Assembly: GCA_910575245.1 (NCBI GenBank)
Contig: CAJTEN010000005.1
Span: forward strand, 167,855 to 231,854
Direction: 5' to 3'
Length of the DNA: 64,000 nucleotides
Origin: Clostridia bacterium
GTDB taxonomy: Bacteria > Bacillota > Clostridia > Lachnospirales > Lachnospiraceae
The notes beneath the pieces are model-generated. The model was not told where the DNA came from and did not search any database. It worked only from the letters and a program-made list of their open reading frames with translations. Shown here piece by piece: positions 54,120-63,036 of this stretch; within the stretch, counting starts at the first letter, position 1; every line of letters starts with the position of its first letter. A program made the translations under genes and the position numbers.

Positions 54120-54614
54120 ATGACACAGGATGAAAAATATATGAAGGAAGCGCTTAAACAGGCGCAAAAGGCGTATGCACTGGGAGAAGTCCCGATCGGA
54201 TGCGTGATTGTTTATCAGGATAAAATTATAGGAAGGGGATACAACAGGCGCAACACGGATAAAAACACGCTTGCCCATGCCGAGATTACTGCGATCAACA
54301 AGGCAAGCAGGAAGATGGGGGACTGGCGGCTGGAGGAGTGTACCCTGTATGTGACACTGGAGCCCTGCCAGATGTGCGCAGGTGCGATCGTGCAGGCACG
54401 GATCACGGAGGTAGTCATGGGAAGCATGAATCCCAAAGCGGGCTGCGGCGGCTCTATACTGAATATTCTGGAGATGCCGGAGTTTAACCATCAGGTACAG
54501 GTGAGAAGGGGCGTTCTGGCCGAAGAGTGTACACAGATGCTTACTACCTTTTTTAAGGAACTACGTGTGCGGAACAGACAGGAGAAAGAAAGACTGGCGA
54601 ACCAATGTCATTAA
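54120..54614 (+). CDS. tadA: tRNA(Arg) adenosine-34 deaminase, C-terminus rewritten by a mobile repeat
   Basis: Zinc deaminase that makes inosine at the wobble position of tRNA-Arg, 164 aa. Catalytic HAE (in LAHAEITAINKA) and PCQMC zinc site are intact. ATG 54120 has GGAGG 5 bases upstream. The last six residues LANQCH and the stop come from the repeat A copy beginning at 54603. The likely original tail, preserved after the element, reads LANSNDLLP. The changed residues lie outside the catalytic core, so activity is probably retained. Confidence 0.95.
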   Translation: MTQDEKYMKEALKQAQKAYALGEVPIGCVIVYQDKIIGRGYNRRNTDKNTLAHAEITAINKASRKMGDWRLEECTLYVTLEPCQMCAGAIVQARITEVVMGSMNPKAGCGGSILNILEMPEFNHQVQVRRGVLAEECTQMLTTFFKELRVRNRQEKERLANQCH

Positions 54615-54791
54615 GTTAAGCCGGACGCGCCTGACATGATAGGAATCTCCTAAGGACGCGCTTTCGCTCAGTTCCAAACGCAGCGGTACTAAATTCGTGA
54701 AAAACCTCATTAAGTACCGGCGTTAGGGGGTGGCTCTCAGGAGAATCCTATCATATCAGACGCTGTGTATAGACTTAACTTAATGACATTG
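54603..54791. mobile_element. 189-bp MITE-like repeat A, copy 3, inserted in tadA
   Basis: Terminal inverted repeats as in the other copies. Perfect 10-bp target duplication ACTGGCGAAC at 54593-54602 and 54792-54801. It is 189 bp, and its first bases supply the stop codon of tadA. Confidence 0.92.
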
Positions 54792-54817
54792 ACTGGCGAA
54801 CAGTAACGATTTGCTGC

Positions 54818-54848
54818 CGTAACAGGGAAGCCGAAGTCTGAACTGATA
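54818..54848. repeat. Family-B repeat end fragment
   Basis: GTAACAGGGAAGCCGAAG followed by TCTGAACTGATAC, matching the right end of the family-B copy at 57850-57880 (GTAACAGGGAAGCC...GGCTGAACTCGTTA). No complete copy is present here. Confidence 0.55.
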
Positions 54849-54971
54849 CGAATTTAACCTGAAAGAAGAGAAGAATCGGTTGAGATAAACGGGAAAAAGG
54901 ACTATAATATAACGTGGGCATGTGAGGTAAGCAAAACCTGAGACACTACAAAATGTAAGGAGGAAACGAGA

Positions 54972-56045
54972 ATGAAGAGAATTGGTATGTTAACCAGTGG
55001 AGGAGATTGTCAGGCGCTGAATGCGGCGATGCGCGGTGTGGTAAAGTGCCTGTCCTGCAGCGGTGAGGATGTGGAGATTTATGGATTTCTGGATGGCTAC
55101 AAGGGATTGATCTACGGAGATTTCCGTATGTTGACAGGACACGATTTCGCAGGTATCCTGACCAAGGGCGGTACGATCCTGGGCAGTTCCAGAACTCCTT
55201 TCAAGCTGATGCGTGAACCGGATGAGAACGGACTTGATAAAGTAGAAGCGATGAAGCAGAATTACTATAAACTGAAACTGGACTGCATGGTGATCTTAGG
55301 CGGTAACGGAACACATAAGACAGCCAATATGCTTCGCGAGGAGGGATTGAATGTGATTACTCTTCCGAAGACGATTGATAATGACCTGTGGGGCACGGAT
55401 ATGACTTTCGGCTTCCAGAGTGCGGTCAATATCGCAACGGACTGTATCGATTGTATTCATACGACGGCTTCTTCCCATGCGCGTATCTTTATTGTGGAAG
55501 TTATGGGACATAAGGTGGGATGGCTTACACTCAATGCCGGTATGGCAGGAGGCGCGGACATCATCCTGATTCCTGAGATCCCTTATGATATTAATAAGGT
55601 AATCAAAGCCATTAATGAGCGTGAGGCGAGAGGATCCAGATTTACGATCATGGCTGTGGCTGAGGGCGCCATCTCCAAGGAAGACGCGAAGCTTTCCAAG
55701 AAAGAATATAAGAAGAAGATGGAGAACTATCCGTATCCGTCCGTTTCCTATGAAATAGCAGATAAAATCAGGAAGAAGAGCGGCAAGGACGTGCGTGTTA
55801 CGGTCCCGGGACACACACAGCGCGGCGGCAGTCCATGCCCTTATGACCGTGTATTTGCAACCAGGCTCGGTGCAGAGGCAGGCAAGCTGATTCTTAAGGG
55901 TGAATACGGATTCATGGTAGGCTACAAGAACAGAGAGGTAGTTAAAGTATCTCTCGAGGAAGTAGCCGGTAAGTTGAAAATGGTATCACCGGATGCCACA
56001 ATCGTAAAGGAAGCCAAGATGGTAGGCATCAGCTTCGGTGATTAA
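54972..56045 (+). CDS. pfkA: 6-phosphofructokinase (group III type)
   Basis: Phosphorylates fructose 6-phosphate in glycolysis, 357 aa. N-terminal TSGGDCQALNAAMRGVV, nucleotide loop GGNGT (110-114) and catalytic PKTIDND (132-138). The Lys in PKTIDND is the form seen in pyrophosphate enzymes and in group III ATP enzymes; the Gly113 position (Asp in PPi-dependent forms) points to ATP. The phosphoryl donor is therefore undecided, with ATP favoured. A strong AAGGAGGA precedes the ATG. Monocistronic, between tadA and dnaX. Confidence 0.93.
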   Translation: MKRIGMLTSGGDCQALNAAMRGVVKCLSCSGEDVEIYGFLDGYKGLIYGDFRMLTGHDFAGILTKGGTILGSSRTPFKLMREPDENGLDKVEAMKQNYYKLKLDCMVILGGNGTHKTANMLREEGLNVITLPKTIDNDLWGTDMTFGFQSAVNIATDCIDCIHTTASSHARIFIVEVMGHKVGWLTLNAGMAGGADIILIPEIPYDINKVIKAINEREARGSRFTIMAVAEGAISKEDAKLSKKEYKKKMENYPYPSVSYEIADKIRKKSGKDVRVTVPGHTQRGGSPCPYDRVFATRLGAEAGKLILKGEYGFMVGYKNREVVKVSLEEVAGKLKMVSPDATIVKEAKMVGISFGD

Positions 56046-56114
56046 TCAATATAGAAAGGCAGAGGGATTACTGTCTGTGGCATATGGCCATATATGGTAA
56101 TGCAGAGGGAAGTA

Positions 56115-57692
56115 ATGTCATATACTGCTCTTTATCGTAAATTTCGTCCGGACTGTTTTGAGGACGTTAAAGGACAGGAACATATTGTTACAACTTTACG
56201 CAACCAGATTAAAGCGGAACGGGTAGGCCATGCTTACCTTTTCTGCGGAACGCGGGGGACAGGCAAGACAACAATCGCCAAGATCTTCGCGAAAGCAGTG
56301 AACTGTGAGCATCCTGCGGAAGGGAGTCCCTGCGGGACATGTGCGGCCTGCAGATCGATTGCGGCAGGGGCCAGCATGAATGTGATCGAGATCGATGCGG
56401 CATCCAATAACGGTGTGGATAACATCCGGGAGATTGTGGAGGAAGTATCTTATTCACCGGCGGAAGGCAGATACAAGGTTTACATTATAGATGAGGTCCA
56501 TATGCTTTCGATAGGGGCTTTCAATGCGCTCCTCAAGACATTGGAAGAACCGCCGTCCTACGCGATTTTTATACTGGCGACAACCGAGGTGCATAAAATC
56601 CCGATTACGATTCTGTCCCGCTGCCAGCGGTATGATTTCAGGCGGATCACCATCGATACGATTGCAGCCAGACTGCAGGAGCTGATGGAGGCTGAGCAGA
56701 TTCAGGTGGAAGAGAAGGCACTGCGCTATGTGGCGAAGACGGCAGACGGCTCCATGAGAGATGCACTGAGCCTGTTGGATCAGTGCATTGCCTTCCATTT
56801 CGGGCAGGAGCTGACCTACGACAAGGTACTGGATGTGCTGGGGGCAGTGGATACGGAGGTGTTCGGCAGACTGCTCCGTCATGTGCTGCAGCGGGATGTG
56901 AACGGCTGCATCGGTCTTCTGGAGGAGATTGTCATGCAGGGCAGGGAGCTTACGCAGTTTGTCACCGATTTTACATGGTATCTGCGCAATCTGCTGCTGG
57001 TGAAGTCTTCAGACAATATAGAGGATGTGATCGATGTCTCTTCAGATAGTCTTGCCAGACTGCGGGAAGAAGCCGACATGGTGGAGACGGATGGGATTAT
57101 GCGTTATATCCGTATCTTCTCGGAACTGTCGGGGCAGATTAAGTATGCGGTACAGAAACGTATCTTGATAGAGATTGCCCTGATCAAACTCTGCCGTCCG
57201 GCTATGGAGAAGGACTATGAGTCGGTTCTGGAACGGATCAGGGCTGTGGAAGAGAAGATAGAAAAGGGAATAGTCATGGATTCCGGAGGCGGCTGCCAAG
57301 ACGGGGCGCCGGTATACATGCAGACGGAACCGGCAGCGCTTAAGGAACGTCCGGCACTTCCTAAGGCGATTCCGGAAGATGTGCAGACCGTGGTCAATAA
57401 ATGGCCGGTGATCGTGGGGCAGACATCCATGCCGATGAAACTGTACCTGAAGAATGCCAAGCTGAGTCTTGGCGGAGATAATAAGCTGATCATCGTGGTG
57501 GAAGACGGACTGGCTTCGGATTACTTCTTAAGACAGGAAGGACATAAAGAATTATTGATACAGATTTTGGCAGAGGCTGTGGGTAAGGAAATTGATGTGA
57601 CTATACAGAGTGTGCCCGATCAGAATACTTTTGTGCAGAATTATGTGGATTTAAGTCAAGTGATTCATATGGATATAGAAGAGGAAGAGTAA
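56115..57692 (+). CDS. dnaX: DNA polymerase III subunits gamma/tau
   Basis: 525 aa clamp-loader ATPase: MSYTALYRKFRPD start, Walker A GTRGTGKTT (45-53), zinc cysteines in CEHPAEGSPCGTCAAC (about 63-78), Walker B IIDEVHML and SRC motif ILSRCQRYDF. ATG 56115 is the family start; a frame extension to 56094 is not needed. The stop TAA is shared with the left end of a family-B repeat. It precedes ybaB-recR, as in Bacillus. Confidence 0.96.
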   Translation: MSYTALYRKFRPDCFEDVKGQEHIVTTLRNQIKAERVGHAYLFCGTRGTGKTTIAKIFAKAVNCEHPAEGSPCGTCAACRSIAAGASMNVIEIDAASNNGVDNIREIVEEVSYSPAEGRYKVYIIDEVHMLSIGAFNALLKTLEEPPSYAIFILATTEVHKIPITILSRCQRYDFRRITIDTIAARLQELMEAEQIQVEEKALRYVAKTADGSMRDALSLLDQCIAFHFGQELTYDKVLDVLGAVDTEVFGRLLRHVLQRDVNGCIGLLEEIVMQGRELTQFVTDFTWYLRNLLLVKSSDNIEDVIDVSSDSLARLREEADMVETDGIMRYIRIFSELSGQIKYAVQKRILIEIALIKLCRPAMEKDYESVLERIRAVEEKIEKGIVMDSGGGCQDGAPVYMQTEPAALKERPALPKAIPEDVQTVVNKWPVIVGQTSMPMKLYLKNAKLSLGGDNKLIIVVEDGLASDYFLRQEGHKELLIQILAEAVGKEIDVTIQSVPDQNTFVQNYVDLSQVIHMDIEEEE

Positions 57693-57882
57693 CAGTTCAG
57701 CCCAGGACTTTGCATTTACTGCAAAGTCCGTGAGAATGTGTAAATACAGCCAAGGGATCTGCCCCTCGCCGCAGGGCGCTAAACGTCCGGGGGACGTTTG
57801 TCCAGCGCCGACCGGAGTGGAACGTAGACACTTGGAATGGGCAGATTCCGTAACAGGGAAGCCATAAGGCTGAACTCGTTAA
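57689..57882 (+). repeat. Family-B repeat, intact copy
   Basis: Starts GTAACAGTTCAGCC and ends GGCTGAACTCGTTA. It contains hairpin GGACTTTGCA / TGCAAAGTCC (57705-57729), hairpin AAACGTCC / GGACGTTT nested in GCGCT...AGCGC (57776-57811), and a long-range pair ATCTGCCC / GGGCAGAT. Nearly identical in reverse at 51153-51547. Its first bases complete the dnaX stop codon. Non-coding; it sits between dnaX and ybaB. Confidence 0.85.
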
Positions 57883-57912
57883 CCATTAAAAAAGAAAGAA
57901 TAGGAGACTGAT

Positions 57913-58260
57913 ATGGCAAAACGTGGTGGATTTCCGGGAGGCGGCATGCCGGGCAACATGAACAATCTGATGAAACAGGCGCAGAGAATGCAGCGCCAGA
58001 TGGAGGAGAGCCAGAAAGAACTGGAGACGAAGGAATTCGTGGCGAAGGCCGGCGGCGGTGCGGTTGAAGTGACCGTGACAGGCAAGAAAGAGATTACGAA
58101 AGTTAAATTGTCAGAAGAAGTGGTGGATCCGGATGATATCGAAATGTTGGAGGATCTTGTGATGGCTGCAGCCAACGAAGCGCTGCGCATGGCGGATGAG
58201 GCCAGTGCCGAGGTGATGAGCAAGATGACCGGCGGTTTGGGCGGAGGATTTCCCTTCTGA
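57913..58260 (+). CDS. ybaB: YbaB/EbfC nucleoid-associated protein
   Basis: 115 aa, full length. A glycine/methionine-rich N-terminus precedes the [20 protein letters not shown] helix, then [30 protein letters not shown]. Small DNA-binding dimer. It overlaps recR by one base (TGATG). Confidence 0.95.
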   Translation: MAKRGGFPGGGMPGNMNNLMKQAQRMQRQMEESQKELETKEFVAKAGGGAVEVTVTGKKEITKVKLSEEVVDPDDIEMLEDLVMAAANEALRMADEASAEVMSKMTGGLGGGFPF

Positions 58261-58856
58261 TGGATTTATATAGCGGATACATCAATAAATTAATAGAAGA
58301 GCTGGCCGGACTTCCGGGTATTGGTTCCAAGTCGGCTCAGAGACTGGCGTTCCATATAATTAATATGCCGAAGGCGCGTGTGGAACGGCTGTCGCATGTG
58401 ATTCTGGATGCGAAGGAAAATGTGCGTTACTGTAAAGAATGCTACACGTTGACGGATCAGGAGACCTGTCCGGTCTGTTCCAGTGCAAGCAGAGATCACA
58501 AAACGATTATGGTGGTTGAGAATACAAGAGATCTGGCGGCTTATGAGAAGACGGGCAAGTACACCGGCGTCTATCATGTGCTTCACGGGGCGATCTCTCC
58601 CATGATAGGAATCGGCCCGGGCGATATCAAGCTCAAGGAACTGATGCAGCGCCTGGAGAGTGATGTGGATGAGGTAATTATTGCGACGAATTCCAGTCTG
58701 GAGGGTGAGACAACGGCGATGTACATCAGTAAGCTGATTAAACCGACAGGGATTAAAGTGACGAGAATAGCCAGCGGCGTTCCGGTGGGCGGAGATCTGG
58801 AATATATCGATGAAGTCACTCTGCTGCGTGCACTGGAAGGCAGGATCGAATTGTAG
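58260..58856 (+). CDS. recR: Recombination protein RecR
   Basis: 198 aa. N-terminal HhH ([18 protein letters not shown]), C4 zinc finger ([16 protein letters not shown], about 58-73), Toprim domain with VVENTRDL and [13 protein letters not shown]. Acts with RecO in loading RecA at gaps. Translationally coupled to ybaB. Confidence 0.96.
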   Translation: MDLYSGYINKLIEELAGLPGIGSKSAQRLAFHIINMPKARVERLSHVILDAKENVRYCKECYTLTDQETCPVCSSASRDHKTIMVVENTRDLAAYEKTGKYTGVYHVLHGAISPMIGIGPGDIKLKELMQRLESDVDEVIIATNSSLEGETTAMYISKLIKPTGIKVTRIASGVPVGGDLEYIDEVTLLRALEGRIEL

Positions 58857-58931
58857 CATACATGAGATGGCTATGACAGTGAGGTCAGCTCATGGCAGAG
58901 CTTGATTCAGAGCTTATAACAGGAGGAAGAA

Positions 58932-59972
58932 ATGGGAGTAATAAAGGAGAAATTCGGTGTTACGAAAGACGGCAGGGACGTGTATGCTTTTACACTGTCC
59001 AATACAAACGGTATGCAGGCTAAGATCATAAATTATGGCGCGATCCTTGTGAGCCTGCTGGTGCCGGACAGAAACGGCAATGTGGAAGATGTGGTGCTGG
59101 GATACGATTCCCTGGAAGGCTATTACGACAACGGCAGCTTCTTCGGAGCAACGATCGGGCCGAGTGCCAATAGAATTGCGGATGCCTCTTTTAAGATAAA
59201 CGGCAGGACATATCATATCGATGTCAATGACGGCAGGAATAATCTGCACAGTCATAAGGAAGAAGGGTATCATAAGAAAGTATGGGATGCAGCGGAAGGT
59301 ATGGACAGTGTGACGCTCACACTTGCGGCCGCTGACGGCGAGATGGGATTTCCGGGCAATAAGAAGATTTCCGTGACTTACAGCCTGTCAGAGGATAATG
59401 CGCTGCAGTTAAAATATCATGTATCATCGGATGCGGATACCATCGTCAACATGACGAACCACACATATTTTAACCTGGCGGGACATAAGGCGGGACGGAT
59501 CGAGGATCATCTGCTTCGGCTCAACGCCTCCTGTTATACGCCTACGCTGCCGGGTTCGATTCCTACAGGAGAGATCGCAACGGTGACCGGCACGCCGATG
59601 GATTTCACGAAGGCGAAGCCGATCGGAGAAGAGATAGGAGCTGATTGTGAACAACTTAAGATGGCACAGGGATATGACCACAATTTCGTCATTGACGGTG
59701 CGGACGGATCCGTTAAGGAGTTCGCGGAAGCAGAGGATCCCAAGAGCGGCAGAAAGATGAAGGTGTTTACCAGTCTGCCGGGCGTGCAGTTCTATGCAGG
59801 CAATTGCATCAACGAAGAAGTCGGGAAGGAGAATGCTGCTTACGGGCCGCGTAAAGGTTTCTGCTTAGAGACACAGTATTATCCGGACAATATTCATCAT
59901 CCGGAGTTCCCGCAGTCGGTGTTCGGACCGGGAAAGGACTATGAGTCTGTAACGATTTATCAGTTCATATAA
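58932..59972 (+). CDS. galM: Aldose 1-epimerase
   Basis: 346 aa galactose-mutarotase fold: FGATIGPSANRIA, NDGRNNLHSH, VNMTNHTYFNLAG (catalytic His), and YDHNFV; the C-terminal FCLETQYYPDNIHHPEFP carries the catalytic Glu. Interconverts alpha and beta anomers of free hexoses. AGGAGG precedes the ATG. No galactose operon surrounds it. Confidence 0.95.
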   Translation: MGVIKEKFGVTKDGRDVYAFTLSNTNGMQAKIINYGAILVSLLVPDRNGNVEDVVLGYDSLEGYYDNGSFFGATIGPSANRIADASFKINGRTYHIDVNDGRNNLHSHKEEGYHKKVWDAAEGMDSVTLTLAAADGEMGFPGNKKISVTYSLSEDNALQLKYHVSSDADTIVNMTNHTYFNLAGHKAGRIEDHLLRLNASCYTPTLPGSIPTGEIATVTGTPMDFTKAKPIGEEIGADCEQLKMAQGYDHNFVIDGADGSVKEFAEAEDPKSGRKMKVFTSLPGVQFYAGNCINEEVGKENAAYGPRKGFCLETQYYPDNIHHPEFPQSVFGPGKDYESVTIYQFI

Positions 59973-60176
59973 GAGAGGAAATGCATTATGGGAAAGGGGT
60001 GTGTTTATCACATCTCTTTTTATGTGTATAACACGGAGACAGAAAATTTGCGGTCGGGCAGTCACCGCATATTATGGCAATTTTTTTGATGTAGACATGG
60101 TATAGTAAATTTATCGTGATGTTAATTTGCCCGCTTGTATGTGAAGACACGGGTGTTGTGAAATGGAGTGAGTGAA

Positions 60177-61343
60177 ATGCGGCAGCCATCGATTGTCATT
60201 CACAAAGGAAGAAAAGAAGAAAAATACGAGCTTTATGTAGAGGACTATGTTATTTCCTTCTTAAAAGAGAAAAGAGACATGCCGAATACGGAAGAGATCC
60301 TTTTCTATGGATGCAGGGAAAAGGGCGGCAGGCGATATACGATTTACGGAGCAGGGCTGGACAGGCATCTTGCCGTTTTCGATAAGTATGATCTTCTGGA
60401 GGAGATCGGATGCCGGTTGACGCATACGGATCCGGTCTTTCTGGTCAGGGAGGGGAACGGTACCTATGAAATGAAAGGATATAAGGTGTTTTACTATGAA
60501 AACGAAGAGATGCAGAATTATCTCATTCATCAGGAACAGAAAGAAACTGGGCAAACTTCATCCCGCGACGCTTATTCTGCAACCGGGAGGGGTATGATCC
60601 GGCATCCGGCAAAACGGCATGCCGGACAAAACCCGCAATATCTTATTTCGCTGCAGCTGGGGATTGTTTTTGTCGTGCTGGTGGCGATTGTAATCAATTC
60701 CGCTAACAGTTATGATAAAATGGAACAGTTAAACCAGTCGGCCAAGGAGGTTTTCTTTGTCATGGAAAACCAGGAGACGGAGGAACTTCCGGAGACAGAG
60801 GAGGCGCGAAACGATATTGTTATAGAGAGGGAAACATCAGAACAGAATGTGCTGCAGGATAGTGTACTGCAGGAAAATGCAGTGCAGGGGCAGAGGAATG
60901 AGGAAGACAAGACAACAGAGAGCAGACCGGGAACAGATGCTGTGGATGCGGCCGTAGAATCGCCGGAGGAGACGGCCGGCCAGGAAAATGTGCCAGCATC
61001 ATCCTTGGGAGATGCCAGGACACAAGAGGAGGACGGAGAAATCTTAGAGGAAGACAGAGAAGATGATTCTGCCGGGGCACAGGAGGAGAAGGACATGGAT
61101 GCTTTGCCGGAAGCCGAAAAAGAAGAGGGAAATGAGGGACAGGAAACTGCGGACGAAGAAGACGGTGTGGAGGCTCTCTCCAGAAATGTAGCCAGATATT
61201 ATGAAGTGGAGCGGGGAGATACCCTGTATATGATCAGCAAGAAAGTGTATGGTGATACTTCCCATGTGAAACAGATCTGTGAGATAAATCAGATCACGGA
61301 TCCGGACAGTATTTGCTATGGGCAAAAAATAATACTGCCCTAG
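60177..61343 (+). CDS. Membrane-anchored LysM protein
   Basis: 388 aa with a type II layout: a cytoplasmic N-terminal ~150 residues (globular alpha/beta, IVIHKGRKEEKYELYVEDYVISFLK), one TM helix (about 160-180, LGIVFVVLVAIVIN), a long acidic Glu/Thr/Gln-rich outer region (about 200-335), and a C-terminal LysM (about 340-388: YYEVERGDTLYMISKKVYGD). LysM binds peptidoglycan. ATG 60177 has GGAGTGAG upstream. It starts a run of three envelope genes. Confidence 0.85.
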   Translation: MRQPSIVIHKGRKEEKYELYVEDYVISFLKEKRDMPNTEEILFYGCREKGGRRYTIYGAGLDRHLAVFDKYDLLEEIGCRLTHTDPVFLVREGNGTYEMKGYKVFYYENEEMQNYLIHQEQKETGQTSSRDAYSATGRGMIRHPAKRHAGQNPQYLISLQLGIVFVVLVAIVINSANSYDKMEQLNQSAKEVFFVMENQETEELPETEEARNDIVIERETSEQNVLQDSVLQENAVQGQRNEEDKTTESRPGTDAVDAAVESPEETAGQENVPASSLGDARTQEEDGEILEEDREDDSAGAQEEKDMDALPEAEKEEGNEGQETADEEDGVEALSRNVARYYEVERGDTLYMISKKVYGDTSHVKQICEINQITDPDSICYGQKIILP

Positions 61344-61408
61344 AAGAATGTGTGTTACAATAGGACATGATATAATACGCTCTATATTGCATTGAAGAGG
61401 AACAACGC

Positions 61409-62611
61409 ATGGCTAACGTTAGGGATTACCTGAAAAGGAAAAAGGAAAGAAAAGAACAACAGGGCAGGATCAATTACCGGGAGAAAATCAAGAGCCACAA
61501 GTTTATGATTTTTTACCGGACGATTCTTGTGGCCATATTGATCATGGCAGTCGGAGGGGCATTGTATGTGCAATGGAAAAATAAAGTATATACAGAGAAC
61601 ACGGTAGTTTTTTCCACTGAAGTACATATTACGCAGGATTCCACTTTGGTTCCCTTCTCTGGTTATCTTCTGACGTACAGTAAGGACGGCGCCGGCTGTA
61701 TGGATATTCGGGGCAATGCGGTCTGGAATCAGACTTTTGAAATGCAGAATCCCATTGTGGATGTGTGCCAGAATGTGGCGGCGATCGGAGATTATAATGG
61801 AAGAACGATTTATGTCATGAATACGACAGGCGTTATGGGGAGTATTACGACGAACAGACCGGTGCGGGATTTCTGTGTGGCATCGAACGGAGTTGTGGCA
61901 GCGGTTTTAGATGACGCAGATACTACATGGATCTATTTGTATGACTCACAGGGGAAGGAACTGATATACTTCAGGACAACAATGAAAGACAGTGGGTACC
62001 CGGTTAAGGTGGCTATCTCACCCAGTGGTGAGTTGGTTTGCGTATCTTATTTATTTGTGGATAGCGGACAGATGAAGTCTAGCGTGGCATTTTATAATTT
62101 TGGAGCCGTGGGCAAGAATAATGTGAATAATTATGTCAGTGGTTATGACTACTCGAATTCTGTGGTGCCGCTTGTAAGGTTTCTGGATAACGGATCGGTG
62201 TTTGGGGTATCTGATGACAGGGTTATGTTTTTCGGCGGAGCACAGAAGCCGGTCAGTGTGGCGGAGAAATTCCTTGAGGACGATGTGCAGGGCGTATATT
62301 ATGGAGATGAGTACATAGGGCTTGTATTTAACAGTACACAAAGCGATAACAGATATCGGCTGGATGTATACCATAAATCGGGAGAACTGCGGCAGACAAT
62401 AGAGTTCAATATAAATTTCAAAGATATCTTATTTCATGAGGATCAGATTATCATCTATAATGAATCGGAGTGCTGTATATATAACAGTGGCGGTGCGGAG
62501 AAATACAGCGGAAATTTCAGCAGGACAGTATTGCTTTTGATACCGCAGAGTTCCGTTCGCCGTTATATGGTGGTGACACCTGACTCCATTGATACAATTG
62601 AACTGAAATAA
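61409..62611 (+). CDS. DUF5711-like membrane-anchored beta-propeller protein
   Basis: 400 aa. A basic N-terminus (KRKKERKEQQGR) precedes one TM helix (about 35-53), then an extracellular domain of repeated beta segments (GYLLTYSKDGAGCMDIRGNAVW..., VAISPSGELVCVSYL..., FLDNGSVFGVSDDRVMFF) resembling a WD/PQQ-type propeller. Function unknown. Next to a LysM protein and a CvpA-like membrane protein in the same direction. Confidence 0.75.
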   Translation: MANVRDYLKRKKERKEQQGRINYREKIKSHKFMIFYRTILVAILIMAVGGALYVQWKNKVYTENTVVFSTEVHITQDSTLVPFSGYLLTYSKDGAGCMDIRGNAVWNQTFEMQNPIVDVCQNVAAIGDYNGRTIYVMNTTGVMGSITTNRPVRDFCVASNGVVAAVLDDADTTWIYLYDSQGKELIYFRTTMKDSGYPVKVAISPSGELVCVSYLFVDSGQMKSSVAFYNFGAVGKNNVNNYVSGYDYSNSVVPLVRFLDNGSVFGVSDDRVMFFGGAQKPVSVAEKFLEDDVQGVYYGDEYIGLVFNSTQSDNRYRLDVYHKSGELRQTIEFNINFKDILFHEDQIIIYNESECCIYNSGGAEKYSGNFSRTVLLLIPQSSVRRYMVVTPDSIDTIELK

Positions 62612-62641
62612 GGATTTTATGATAAAGGAGCCGTGACCGGC

Positions 62642-63031
62642 ATGTTCAGATACATTTTAGTGTTGATTGTTTTTCTCCTGTTTGTCTGGAGGGTCAAAAG
62701 AGGATTTACCAACGGGATTATGGGAGAAATCGTTACGATCATATCAGGAATAATTTCATTAGTATGTGTAGCACTGATTTTCTTCGCGGTTACCAGTGCA
62801 AAGGTCAAGGCAATGAGCACGCTGACTGTATGCATTATCGGGCTGATTCTTCTTGGAATCGTCTTTAAGATATGTAGGCTGATTTTCGCGCCACTTCTGG
62901 CATTGAGTAACATTTCCTTCATAGAAGGGCTGAATAAAATGCTGGGAGCCGTTCTGGGAGCTTTGGAAGCGTGTATTCTTACCGGACTTTTGTATTATAT
63001 TTTGGATTATGCGGGAATGCATATATTGTAA
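62642..63031 (+). CDS. CvpA-like membrane protein
   Basis: 129 aa, four hydrophobic segments, compatible with the CvpA/colicin V production family by size and topology (GFTNGIMGEIVTIISG near the first loop). ATG 62642 is preferred over GTG 62633 because AAAGGAG is too close to the latter. Last gene before the rRNA operon. Function unknown. Confidence 0.7.
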   Translation: MFRYILVLIVFLLFVWRVKRGFTNGIMGEIVTIISGIISLVCVALIFFAVTSAKVKAMSTLTVCIIGLILLGIVFKICRLIFAPLLALSNISFIEGLNKMLGAVLGALEACILTGLLYYILDYAGMHIL

Positions 63032-63036
63032 CAATT

